A stretch of DNA of 64,000 bases from Euryodendron excelsum (GCA_033060915.1 CM065381.1:34853836-34917835); one strand, 5' to 3'. Positions 12,183-23,400 are shown, numbered from the stretch's first letter. Program-made: numbers and translations. The notes: generated by a model not told the origin, from the letters alone.

Positions 12183-12420
12183 TGTAAGCACCCCATTTTT
12201 GACCGCTCGGCAGTCTACACTCCGTCCAGACTTGTTTTCAAGTCATTTTGGGCATATTCCTATTGAATCCAATTCCCTAGGTCTAAATTCAGCCTTTCCA
12301 TCGCTTCGCGGGCCTGTCAGGCCCAAATAGAGGCAAAATGACCAAAATGCCCTTGGGGGCATTGTCCTTTCTTATTTCAATTCCAGTCCCTCTCTCGAGA
12401 CAGTTTATTCCTCGAGACGG

Positions 12421-13346
12421 TCCGAGTAGCAAAACTACTCACAAAACCGTCAGAGTGGCGGAAACACTCACAAAACCGTCAGAGTGGCGGAAACACTCAA
12501 AACCTAGGCACGTCTCTTCGAAGACGGTAAGACCCCTTTCCAATCCCTCTCTCGAGATAGTTTATTCCTCGAGACGGTCCGAGTAGCAAAACTACTCACA
12601 AAACCGTCAGAGTGGCGGAAACACTCACAAAACCGTCAGAGTGGCAGAAACACTCATAAAACCGTCAGAGTGGCGGAAACACTCACAAAACCGTTAGGGT
12701 GGCAGAAACACTCACAAAACCGTTAGGGTGGCAGAAACACTCACAAAACCGTCAGAGTGGCGGAAACACTCACAACACCGTTAGAGTGGCGGAAACACTC
12801 AAAACCCAGGCACGTCTCTTCGGAGACGGTAAGACCCCTTTCCAATCCCTCTCTCGAGACAGTTTATTCCTCGAGATGGTCCGAGTAGCAAAACTACTCA
12901 CACAACCGTTAGGGTAGCGGAAATACTCACAGAGCTGTCCGAGTAGCGGAAATACTCAACCGTTAGAGTAGCAGAAATACTCACAGAGCCGTCCGAGTAG
13001 CGGAAATACTCAACCGTTAGAGTAGCGGAAATACTCAACAGACCTGTTAGAGTAGCGGAAATACTCATAGAGCCGTTGGAGTAGCGGAAATACTCTCAAA
13101 TCATCAATCCCGTCCGAGTAGCGGAAATACTCACAAATCATCAACCGTTAGAGTAGCGGAAATACTCACAGAACCGTTAGAGTAGCGAAAATACTCACAG
13201 AGCCGTTAGAGTAGCGAAAATACTCAATCCCGTCCGAGTAGCAGAAATACTCACAAATCATCAACCGTTAGAGTAGCGGAAATACTCATAGAGCCGTTAG
13301 AGTAGCGAAAATACTCAACCCCGTCCGAGTAGCGGAAATACTCAAC
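12421..13346 (+). repeat. Expanded 29-bp tandem array in S2
   Basis: Units of 29 bp read approximately AACCGT(C/T)AGAGT(G/A)GCGG followed by AAA(C/T)ACTCAC. Roughly 25-30 copies occur in two variants, GTGGCGGAAACACT early and GTAGCGGAAATACT late. They are interrupted near 12505-12600 and 12805-12890 by single 81-bp-type units. Other LTRs have only about three to five units (21075-21215, 32385-32525, 35840-35970, 44905-45045). The period is not a multiple of three, so the short frames here rotate through the repeat and are not coding. Confidence 0.9.
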
Positions 13347-13436
13347 ACCTAGGTCAATACCCATGTTTGTTAGCTCACTTCGGTGAAAAATAACCAGACC
13401 ACCCTTAGGGCCTTTTTCGAGACTTTTCGGTCAAGA

Positions 13437-14110
13437 TGACCATTTTGCCCCTAGGCATCTGAACGCCCCGGGAACCACACCGGCTCTGGGTATCAAACCG
13501 GTAACCCCCTGAGAATACTTTTTATAGTATTCTCAATCTTCCTTTACCTTTCCGGATCATTCCGAGTCAGTTCCGGCAAACCCGGTACAAAATGACCGTT
13601 TTGCCCCTAGAGGGCCGGTCTCCTTCTTCGACCACACCGGCTTTGGGTATCAAACCGGTAATGACCTGAGAATGCTTTTTATAGTGTTTGCAACCTCCCC
13701 TTACCTTTCCGGATCATTCCAAGTCAGTTCCGGCCAATCCGGTGCAAAATGACCGTTTTGCCCCTGGTGGGCTGGTCTCCTTTTCCGACCACACCGGCTC
13801 TGGGTATCAAACCGTTAAACTCCCGAGAGTGCTTCTTGTAGTGTTCTCAGCCTTTCCTTATCTTTTCGGATCATTCCGAGTCAGTTCCGGCAAACCCGGT
13901 ATAAAATGACCATTTTGCCCCTAGTGGGCCGGTCTCCTTTTCCGACCACGCCGGCTCTGGGAATCCAACTGGCAACCTCTGGGAACATTCTAAATAATGT
14001 TTCCAGATCCCAAGTCTTCTTCTGGGACAGTCTGAGTCTGTCCCGGCAGTTTTCCGGTCCGGTTGACCGTTTTGCCCCTAAAGGCTTGGTCAACCTTTCC
14101 GACACATCTT
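13437..14110 (+). repeat. ~155-bp module, four to five copies in S2
   Basis: Successive units contain GACC(G/A)TTTTGCCCCTA, CCACACCGGCTCTGGGTATC, AAACCGGTAAC and CCGGATCATTCCGAGTCAG. They start near 13437, 13590, 13747, 13906 and 14062. The same module is present with fewer copies in all related LTRs, including the divergent LTR at 25914-27164 (about 26218-26620). It lies upstream of the TATA box in the presumed U3. GC content is higher than in the surrounding LTR. Confidence 0.8.
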
Positions 14111-14331
14111 GTCCTCACTTTTTAAGTCAAATACCTCCAGGACACCATTTTAAGTATTCCTGCTCCTTTCCGGCCTTCCGGGTCACTCCCGGCTCCTTCA
14201 AATCATTCCCGGACTTTCCGGAGTCACTCCTAGTGAAGCCAGGCTAAAATTTACATGGTAGTCACTAGTACAAGCGCCCAAATCTAGTCAAAGATACGTT
14301 GCTTGCTGACTTTAATTGTTTCCTAAATGGC

Positions 14332-14453
14332 TGGCGCCACTAGTAGTGGCGCCAAGCCAAAAAATGGCCTGGCGCCACTCCTAGTGGCGCCAGTGTATAA
14401 TTTGCCCTGGCGCCACTGCAACAGGCGCCAGGCTTGTCCTCCCTCTATAAATA
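14332..14453 (+). promoter_or_regulatory. S2 core promoter: three GGCGCC inverted repeats plus TATA
   Basis: Three imperfect inverted repeats lie at 14332-14354, 14369-14393 and 14407-14431. Each pairs a TGGCGCCAC-type arm with a GTGGCGCCA-type arm around a short centre such as TAGTA. TATAAATA follows at 14446-14453, only 15 bp after the last one. Identical architecture is seen at 22006-22125 and 58034-58156, and on the minus strand in S1. TTGGCGCC resembles E2F-type sites (TTTGGCGC); binding is inference. S3 has lost this whole block. Confidence 0.72.
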
Positions 14454-14689
14454 CAGAGCCTCGTTCAACGTGTAAGAGGTCTGAAAACTTAATCTAGAAA
14501 TCTCATAATTCGATATACAGAGCTCGAGCACCTCAAAAACCCTAGCCTCCCTAGGTTTTCCAAACCCTAGCCATCCTACACAAACCCTAGCCTCCTATAC
14601 ACTCATATACACCCCCATACACTCATACCCTAACCTTCAACCATCCTTGGAAGACTTGAAGAGCTACCATCCAAAGCTTGAAGACAACC

Positions 14690-15056
14690 CTTGAAGATTG
14701 AAGGTGAAGATCAAGACAAAGACCGAAGACAGAAGACCGAAGACCGCACGGCGCGCAAAATAAACAAGAAACAAGGTAGGCTCCCTATTTAAATTTTCGC
14801 ACTTCCCCCCTCTCTCTTCTCTCTCCAACCCACTTGGGTTTTCTCTATTTTAATCCCCCATCTCTTTCCCGCCCTTTCTTTGCATGCTTGAAACAAGGGG
14901 ACTCCCGGTCCATGTGTAGGATTAGACTGTTGGAGGGTCACCGTGTCGGGGGCTTTCTTCTAGTCTAACCAAAGACCACGTGGGTCCGGCCCCCTTGATT
15001 ATGTGGTGAAGCCTTAGCCTTGTATGTTCACGACCCCAAATTGCATTGTGCATATC
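14690..15056 (+). promoter_or_regulatory. LTR leader: GAAGAC-rich tract, putative splice donor, conserved module (S2)
   Basis: About 250-330 nt after the TATA box a purine-rich stretch with repeated GAAGAC ends in ACAAG/GTAGGC (donor GT at 14776). It is followed from 14882 by a roughly 175-bp block with TGCATGCTTGAAACAAGGGG, CACCGTGTCGGGGGCTTTC and GATTATGTGGTGAAGCC. The block is recognisable in every LTR with this region, including the diverged E3 LTR (47005-47180). Its conservation amid drifting sequence suggests a functional leader RNA element. The splice donor is a prediction from sequence only. Confidence 0.5.
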
Positions 15057-17748
15057 ATAGTCTTGTATCTTTCAAAAACCGTTTTCAAATAGTTGTTTTC
15101 AAAAATCATTTTCAAACTTGTTTTCAAAATTGCATCAAAATCTCTTTTTCTAAAACTTGTTTTCAAAACCACAATTCTAGGGTGATTCTAGCCTTTCCAT
15201 GGCTAGGGTTGCTTTAGGAAAGTGTTATATTAAAAGTGGCATTTTGGTCTATATTTTCAAACCTTTGTTTTAAAAACCACTTTCTTAAAGTGGTTCTAGC
15301 CCTCTTATGGCTAGAATTGCTTTAGGAAAGTGAGACATTTTTAATCCTTCTAAAAACTCTCTCTTTTCAAAAATCTCTTCCTAAAAATCTCTTTTTCAAC
15401 ATCCTTTCCTAAAACTCTCCTCTCCAAAATTGTTTTCAAAAACTCCCTTCCAAAATCTACGTTTCTAAAAACACACCTTCCAAAACTCCTTCTCTTTAAA
15501 ATCTTTTCCAAAAACTCTCTTTCTAAATTCACTTTCCAAAAACTCCTCCCTAAGATTTCCTTCTAGAAAATCTACGTTTCTAAAAACGCACTTTCTAAAA
15601 ATCCCTTTTCTTTAGAGCCCAAGTCAAGCCCTAGAACCCATAATTAGGAAACCCTAGATTTTCTTCCCAAAAACATGGTTTTCAAGCTTTGCCCCAAACC
15701 TAGGTTTCCAAAACCCCTTGTTTTCACATTCGAACGATACACGTTTCCAAAACCTATTTTCTACGTTAAAACTACGATTTTCCAAAGCTAGGGTTTCTAG
15801 AATCTCCCTTTCCAAATCCTATCTTCCCTTTAGGAAACCAAATCCAATCTTCCCGTTTAGGAAACTAGATCCCGTCCTCCGTTTTTGGAAACAAAATCAA
15901 ATCTTTTCTTTTAGAAACCAAATCCAATCCCTTCCTAGTCTAAACCTTTCCTAATTCAATTCCTTCCTAAACCATAAGTTTCCTAAACCTAAACTTTAAA
16001 CCTTTCCTTAAGTTTCAAAATCCAATTCTTTTCTAATTCAAATCCTTCCGAAACTTCTACTTTCCTAAATCTTAAGTTTCCAAAACTTGAACATAAAAAT
16101 CTTTCTTAATTCAACCATTTCCTAATTCTACTCTCCTTTCAAATCTTAACTTTTCAAATCTAAGTTTTCAAACTCAAACCTTTCCTAAACTCAAGCCTTT
16201 CCTAATTTCAAGATTTTCTAAAATTTAAATTCTAAAACTTTCTAAATCCTAAACTTTCTAAATTTCAAATCTTTCTAAAATTCTAAGCTTCCTAAATTTG
16301 AAACTTTCTTAAGTTGAATCTTTCTAAACCTAAATCTTTCCAAATTCCAAACTTTCCAAAACTTCAAAATCTTTTCAAATATAAAACTTTTCTAAATTCA
16401 AAACTTTCTTAATTCAAGACTTTCTTAAGTTGAAACTTCCTTTTTTTCAAACATTTCCTAAATTGAAAACTTTCCTTTTTCAAACTTTTCCAAAACGAAA
16501 CTTTCGTATTTTCAAAACTTGTTTTCAAAACTTTCCAAAATCAAAAGTTCCCTTTTTCAAACATTTCTAAATTCAAAATTTTCTTAATTCAAAACCTTCC
16601 TAATTTCAAAATTTTCTTAATTTCGAAACTCTCGTAATTTGAAATCTTTTCAAATCTAAAACTTTCCAATTTCAAAACTTTCCTAAACCTAAAACTTTCC
16701 TAATTCAAAACTTTCTTAATTCAAAACTTTCCTAAATGAAACTTTCCTAATTCAAAACTTTCTTAATTTGAAACTTTCCAAAAATGACGCTTTCCTAAAA
16801 CGGGCCTTTCCTAATTCGAACATTTCCTAAATCCAATCTTTCCTAAAACTCTTCCAAGTCAAATCTTTCCTAAGTCTCTTCTCTTTCCTAAGTCTAGGTT
16901 TTCTTAAACTTTCTCTTTTTCCAAAACAAATCCAAAATCAATCTTTTCAAATCAAAGTCCAATCTTCTTCTCAATTTCAATTTCTAATCTCCTCTTCTAA
17001 TCTCAAATCAAATCCAATTTTCAATTCAATCTCTTTCTTCCAATTCAATCTCTCTCTCTCTCTTCAAATCAATCTCTTTTCAATCGGACTCCGGTCCGAA
17101 CTACGACTGACCTGATTCCCCCAAAGGGATATGTAGGCAACCTTCATAGGTGCGGTCACAATACTTTTCAAACTTTCAATTCCACCCTCATGGGTGTGGT
17201 TTCCAAAATCGTTCCAAATTTCAAATTCCAATCAATTTTCAAATTTCAATTTCAAAATTTCTATTTTCAAATTCCTATTTCTAAGTTTTCAAAGTTTCCA
17301 ATTTCAATCCCATCTTTTCAAATCTATTTTCAAATCAAATCAATTTCTTTTCAAATCAATTTCTATTTTCCAATTCTTTCATCTTACACGTGCATATCAT
17401 GCATCATATTAGTTTCGTTTTAAACATTCTTTTTCAAAGTGAATGGGGTTGAACTATAGTTAATTAAAGACTCTCATAGGTGAATCTAGGGTAGATTGAC
17501 ATGTAGGTACCGAAAGGGCGAGGTAGGGTGATAGCTTAGTGCGTCTTCCCTACACGTAACCAACCTCCGAACCTAGATCACTGTTTTCAAAGACCAAAAA
17601 GGAGTCATTTTTCTAAAAAGGGCTAAATATTTTTCAAAGGTTGCCAAACAACCTGTTTTTTTTAAAAACCCTCTCTCGAGGAGATATTTTAAAATTGTTT
17701 TCCAAAACCCTAAGTGTAGTTTTCGGATTATGCTTAGTTTTTAGGTGA

Positions 17749-17783
17749 CCTAACTCACCTTAATCAAGTTAGGTGGCGACTCC
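17749..17783 (+). promoter_or_regulatory. LTR-internal hairpin followed by PBS-like decamer (S2)
   Basis: CCTAACT (17749-17755) pairs with AGTTAGG (17767-17773), leaving an 11-nt loop. The next ten bases, TGGCGACTCC (17774-17783), equal the first ten bases of the tRNA-Arg PBS. This lies about 150 bp before the LTR end. The arrangement is present in all LTR copies that retain this end (for example 25239-25270, 39530-39568, 61360-61395, reversed at 27305-27345 and 62125-62165). Confidence 0.7.
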
Positions 17784-18060
17784 GAATCTTTTTCAAAAGC
17801 CCTTTATTCAAACCTAATTTTCAATTCAAACCTAGTCGCACTCATTCTTCTAGGAGGGTGAGTTTTAACGAGAGAGTACAGCATTTTTCTGCTTGGGTGA
17901 GTATTCCTCGGGCGCGAAAAATCTGGGCGCGACACTGTGCATTTTTAGAACTAGCATAAGTAAACTATTTTTGTGCAAAAACTAACTCTATGTCTTTCCC
18001 TCTCTCTCAAATAAGAAACAGGGAACAAGTTAAAACGCAAAAAGGAGCTAAAGCCACCAC

Positions 18061-19102
18061 TCAGACATCTACAGCACCGTCACACACCTCAGAAAGCTCA
18101 GATTTCCATGACCGACAAGAAACAGAGAATGGGGCAATGACCCATCCTCGACCTCCCCAATCAAATGACTTCTGATTCAAGATACCATGTATGCTGAAAA
18201 AAGGGAGTAACGAATAAGTGTCTGATCGCTCAAAGCTAGAATAATGAAGCATATCCCCGAAAATGAGCATTGACCCCCGGTTAGAGTCTGGTAAGGCTCA
18301 CGAAGGTCTCTCCCACAACCATAGGAGCATGGGAATGCCCCTCACGAATCTTGACAAGCAGGGCACATAACCGATAGTCCACCAAGTCATCCCCCCATGC
18401 CGAAACATAAACAAGTTTAGGAGACGCAGAGCTAGGGCTACCATGGAGAAATGGACCAATCTTGAGGAGTATGCCGATCCCCTATCCGTCATAAGCTCAA
18501 AATGAGAGAAACAAGAACTTCACCGGGACATGAGGAAACTGGGGCAGCAGATTAGAAGAAAAGGCCGCACAACAGAGCCTAAGCTGAGAAGAGACAATCG
18601 TGACGCAGCCATTAGGAAAGGTAGGTCCCATAACGTCAGTTGAACCATCCCGAAGACCTAGGAGGAAGTCATACTCATGGGGAGTAAGGGCAAGCTCACA
18701 TTCCCCAAGAAAGACGGGTCAGGTGGCCAAAAGGGAAGCACTACCAGAAAACAAGCTGCGCCAATAGGAGAAAAGCCATGCACCCAAAGAATCGGTGAAA
18801 AATGTCTTGCTCATCTGGAGGATACCCGTCATACCAAACCCGTAGTTAACTCAAAACAGTGTCGGCCATCTTAAAAGTCAAAAGTGGGAAATCTCGGTGT
18901 CCATCTCATCCTCGAAGGCTGGCTCAACTGGAGTAAAGGGGTCGACTCGAGGCCTACTCCCCCTTCCCTTCTGGATAGAAAATGCCTTGCTAGCTAATTT
19001 GTGACTACCCCCAAATCGACTGGAGCTGCGAACAGAATCTGTCCGAGCCGCCTTCCCAGAACAGCGTCTCCTCTCAGAACCATCATCACCCGCATCTGCC
19101 AT
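18061..19102 (-). pseudogene. Antisense extra gene in E1, degenerate (PMD/DUF7745-like, uncertain)
   Basis: Coding remains run opposite to the retrotransposon. A start ATG at 19102 follows an acceptor-like TTTTCAAG and opens a 75-codon frame beginning MADAGDDGSERRR, rich in charged residues, with a stop at 18878-18880. Further down, the minus strand reads in one frame through LGECELALTPHEYDFLLGL and then VVGETFVSLTRL, separated by stop codons, to about 18061. The EYDFLLGL pattern resembles the plant retroelement-associated PMD and DUF7745 families from memory; I cannot choose between them. At least three stops make this a pseudogene. A shorter copy of its first exon lies at 25422-25913. Confidence 0.55.
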
Positions 19103-20440
19103 CTTGAAAAGGTAAGCCAAGGTAAGAGTTGTTAATATACTGTACATGTAGTTAAAAAATAATAATAAAATAAAATAAACAACAAACTCCAAAAAAAAAA
19201 AAATTAAATAATAATAAAATGATTTCAAATGATAAGTCAAAACAAATTTCCTACTCCTTTTGATTTTCCAACTTCAAATCAAATCTCAAGGATTTTCTAT
19301 TTTTTTCCTTCAAAAAGATTTTATTTCTAAACATTTTCCAGCTCTTTCCTTAATTTCTAAAAATTTGGGCAGAGTTTTGTTTAAAAATGGTCCTTACAAC
19401 ACCTATGACATCAACACAGAGCACAAATCATGCACTTCACAACGTTACAATCACATAACATTAGCACCCACGCACACTTTTTAAATTTTTGAGGTTTTCA
19501 AAACATATGTTTTGTTTTTTTCAATAATCAATGGTTTTCAAAAATGTCCTAAAATTTCTCAAAAATCATTTCAAATGTTTTCTAAAATATTCCTACATTT
19601 CTCAAAATTTTAAACTCTAGAAATTTCATCAATTTATCGAGTTTTCCCATTTTCTTAATTTTCTAAGTATTTTTCTATTTTTCAAAAAATAAAAAATTCA
19701 CCAAGTTTTCAAAAAATCACGAAACTTCACACGGTTGTTAAACACATTTTTCTAAGGCACATGGCATAAAAATTTAGCCAGAAAACCCTATGACCAAGCT
19801 TGTAGGAACAAACCCCCAATTCCTACAAAAAACCCTTTTTACATAATCAAGTAAAATCACTCAAATTCAGTTCAATAAGCACCAAAATGCAAAAATAACA
19901 TCGCTATAATGTTCAAAACATATCAAAACATCAATTTCCACTATTCACATGGTTCAAACAAGATTCTATACATCAAAATCAACAGAAATTTGAAAACTCA
20001 CTCTTTGGAGTTCTCTGGCGAAATCCTCTCTTTCGATGACTTTTCCGGTGATGTGGCCTCCTTCCGGTAATCACCCGTGGTCTCCAAGAAGTGCTCCTTC
20101 AAGGTTCAAGTCAGTTTCCCCACAAACATTCTCAACTTTTCGAAAAACTCTTCAAAATGCCGCAAGTTTTCGAACCAGAATTTTTCTGGTTTTAATCCCA
20201 AGCTTGGCACCACTAGCAGAGGCGCTAAGCTAAGCTTTCCAAAGGCGCCACTAACAGTTTCCAAATTCTGGGCAGTTGTGCCCTTTTTCCGCCCAAAACT
20301 CGTTTTCGAAGGCTTTTTGAGTCTAGTATCCATTTTCGAACCCGCATTGTTGAAAAATTTCCAAAGTCCGTCCCTCCGACTGCCTCATTGTCAACATGGG
20401 ACTCTTAATTTGTCATTTTTTGTCTTCAACAAGCAAAGAC
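19103..20440 (-). other. 5' leader and first intron of the E1 antisense gene
   Basis: On the minus strand a leader (about 20440-20002) ends in CCAAAGA/GTGAGTTTT, a strong donor at 20001. The AT-rich 899-nt span to 19103 ends in TTTTCAAG directly before the ATG. This is a convincing 5'-UTR intron prediction. The E2 copy has the same donor (33641) and homologous intron sequence. GGCGC(C/T)-type inverted-repeat remnants lie at about 20195-20262. The span is otherwise non-coding. Confidence 0.6.
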
Positions 20441-20457
20441 AGAAAAAGAGGGGCAGC
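20441..20457 (+). promoter_or_regulatory. E1 polypurine tract
   Basis: AGAAAAAGAGGGGCAGC immediately precedes the TG of the 3' LTR. E2 (AGAAAAAGAGGAACAGT, minus strand at 33189-33206) and E3 (ATAAAAAGAGGGGCAGC, minus strand at 50507-50523) have the same tract in the same place. That is the expected position of the plus-strand primer. Confidence 0.85.
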
Positions 20458-23400
20458 TGTAAGCACCCCATTTTTGACCGCCCGGCAGTCTACAGTCCAT
20501 CCAGACTTGATTTCAAGTCAATATAGACATATTCTAGAATTCTAGTCCTAATCCCATCTATCCATCGTTTCGCGGGCCCACCAGGCCCAAATAGAGGCAA
20601 AATAACCAAAATGCCCTCAGGGGCATTGTTCAGTCCAATTCCAAATCAGGCACGTCTTTTCGAAGACGGTAAGTCCCTTTTCCAAATTTCAATAGGCACG
20701 ACTTTCTAAAGACGGTAAGTTCCCTTTCCATATTCCAATAGGCACATCTTTCCAAAGACGATAAAACCCCTTTCCAATTCCTTTTCCAATTCCAATTCTA
20801 ATCCCTCTCTCGAGAAAGCCGATTCCTAGAGATGGTAAGTCTATCCAATCTGGCACGTTTTTTGGAAAAAGTCTTTTTAGAACGGTAAGTCCCTTTAAAC
20901 CTGTCGACCGGGATGAGACCCCAAGTCCCCTAGATGGTAGAACGGTCCACCTTTGGTGCCTGCTAGCCCGCTAATGCAGAAATGTCCATTTTGGCATGCC
21001 TTCCGAGAAAGTTGACTTATCAGGCGCTAAGTCCCTTTAGTAGCTTCCCAAGATCAAGCAGTCTCGGAAATGATCGCGAACGGTCAGAGTAGCGGAAGTA
21101 CTCGTAAACATCGCAACCGTTAAAGTAGCAGAAATACTCGCACACAGGTTGATATAGGGAATTGCCAACAAACCCCTATATCATGAGACCCTCGTCAGAG
21201 TGGTGGAAACACTCAAAACCCAGGTTAACACCAGTGTCTGCTAGTCCACTTCGATGAAAAATGACCAAACTGGCTCTAGGGCCATTTTTCGGCACGTTTA
21301 TCGAGAACACACCTAAGTCCTCAGAATGGTAAGTCCACCCTTCCAAGATTGTGTTAAAGTCAATTCGGCGTGATTAGGTGCCTTCTAGTCTGTTTCGGGC
21401 CGATTCCGAGACTTTTCGGTCAAGATGACCATTTTTCCCTAAACATTCGAACGCCCTGAGGACCACACTGGCTCTGGGTATCAAACCAGTAACCTCCCGA
21501 GGATGCTTTTTATAGTATCTTCAACATTCCTTTATCTTTTCAGATCATTCCCAGTTAGTTCCGGTAAACTGGGTGCAAAATGACCATTTTACCCCTGGTG
21601 GGCCAGTCACCTTTTCCGACCGCACCGACTTTGGGTATCGAACCTGTAGCCTTTGGGAAAATTCTAAATAATGTTTCTAAATCTCGAGTCTTCTTCCGGG
21701 ACATTCTGAGTCCGTCCTGGTAGCTTTCCGATCCAATTGACCGTTTTGCCCCTAATGGCTCGGTCAACCCTTCTGACAATTCTTGCCATCATTTTCCAAG
21801 TCAGATACCTCTAGGACCCTATTCTAAGGGTTCCTGCCCTTTTTCGGCCTTCCGGGCCATTCCCAATCCCCTAAATGCTTCCCGGACTTTCAGGAGTCAC
21901 TCCTAGTGAAGTTAGGCTAAAAATTATATGGTAGTCACTAGTACAGGCGCCCAAATCTTCTCAAGATATGTTGCTTGCCAACCTTAAAACTTTCCTAACT
22001 AGTTGGCGCCACTAATAGTGGTGCCAAGCCAATATTTGGCCTGGTGCCACTCCTAGTGGCGCCAGAAGCATTTTTGGCCTGACGCCACTATAACAGGCGC
22101 TAGGTCATTCCCTTGTTTATAAATACAAAGCCTCCTCCAGCATGAGGGAGATATGCAAACTCAGTCTAAAAACCCTACTTTTCGATATGCAGAGCTCGTA
22201 GCCTCTCTAAACCCTAGTCTCCTTAGGTTTTCCAAACCTTAGCCTCCATACACAAACCCTAGCCTCCTATACACTCACAAACACTTCTATACACTCATAC
22301 ACTAGCCTCCAAAGCCTCCTTTGAAGACTTGAAGTGCTACAATCTGAAGTTTTGAAGATTGAAGACAAACTCTTGAAGACTGAAGTGAAGACCGAAGCAA
22401 GATAAGCAAAGCAAAGTGCGCAAAGCTAAGCAAAATTAAGAAGACACAAGGTAGGCTTTTTATTTACGTTTACGCATCCTCCCCTAACTCTTCTCTCTCC
22501 TAACCCACTTGGGTATTCTTCTATTTTAATCCCCCATCTTCTTCCCCCCCCTTCTTGCATGCTTGAAACAAGGGAATTCTCGGTCCATGTGTAGGATTAG
22601 GCTATTGGAGAGTCACCGTGTCGGGGGCTCTCTTTTGGTCTAACCGGAGATCACGTGGGTTCGGCCCCTTTGATTATGTGGTGAAGCCTTTAACCTTGTA
22701 TGTTCATGACCCCAATTTGCATTGTGCATATCATGATCTTGCATTCTTCTAAAATTTGTTTTCAAACTCGTTTTCAAAACTTGCATTAACATCGTTTTCA
22801 AAATTGCATTAAAATCTTCTTTTTCAAAACTTGTTTTCAAAATCACAATCCTAAGGTGATTCTAGCTTTTCCATGCCTAGGGTTGCTTTAGGAAAGTGTT
22901 ACATTTAAAGTGACCTATATGGTCTATATTTTCAAAATCCTTGTTATTTTCAAAACCACTATCTTAAAATGGTTCTAACCTTCTTATGGTTAGAATCGCT
23001 TTAGGAAAGTGAGATATTTTTATAAGCTTTCTAAAAGCTGTCTTTTCAAATCTCTCCATCTAAAAATCTCATTTCCAACATGCTTTCCATAAACTCTCTC
23101 CAGTTTCTTTTCCAAAATTGTTTTCAAAAGCTCCCTCCAAAAATCTATTTTTCAAAACTTCTCTTTTTAAAACTCCTTTCCAAAAAGCTCTCTTGAAAAT
23201 TCCTTCTTAAAAACACTACCTAGGTTTCCTTCTTAGAAAACTCTCTCCAATCTCCTTCTTCAAATTTCTTTCTAAAATTATTTTCTTAAAACTTCCTCCA
23301 AAAATCTATTTTTCAAAACTTCTTTCCGAAACACTCTTCTCAAAATTCAATTTCTAAAAATGCTCCCTAAATCTCTTTCCTAACAACTCTTTCCTAAAAC

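Larger units (their letters stand above)
12183..17934 (+). mobile_element. Solo LTR S2 (A2 subfamily), complete
   Basis: A 5752-bp LTR starts TGTAAGCACCCC and ends GGGCGCGACA, with a perfect TSD CTGTG at 12178-12182 and 17935-17939. The E1 sequence is continuous across it, so it is a solo LTR. Order along the LTR: 81-bp-type units and an expanded 29-bp array (12421-13346), about 155-bp modules (13437-14110), GGCGCC inverted repeats and TATA (14332-14453), purine-rich leader with a possible splice donor (14776), conserved leader module (14882-15056), G-poor tract (about 15330-17090), conserved islands, and a terminal hairpin with a PBS-like word (17749-17783). It is the longest complete LTR here, mainly because of array expansion. 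Confidence 0.93.
17935..20457 (+). mobile_element. E1 internal region, 3' segment
   Basis: This is the E1 sequence between S2 and the 3' LTR. It begins with the second CTGTG target copy. It contains an extra gene on the minus strand (coding remains 18061-19102, intron 19103-20001, leader about 20002-20440) and ends in the polypurine tract. The leader and intron are homologous to E2 33189-34480, reversed. No retroviral genes are visible. Confidence 0.8.

Noticed and set aside
12421..13346. CRISPR-like array (29-bp repeats)
   Set aside because: Units are contiguous with no unique spacers, the context is a plant LTR, and units vary. It is an ordinary minisatellite expansion.
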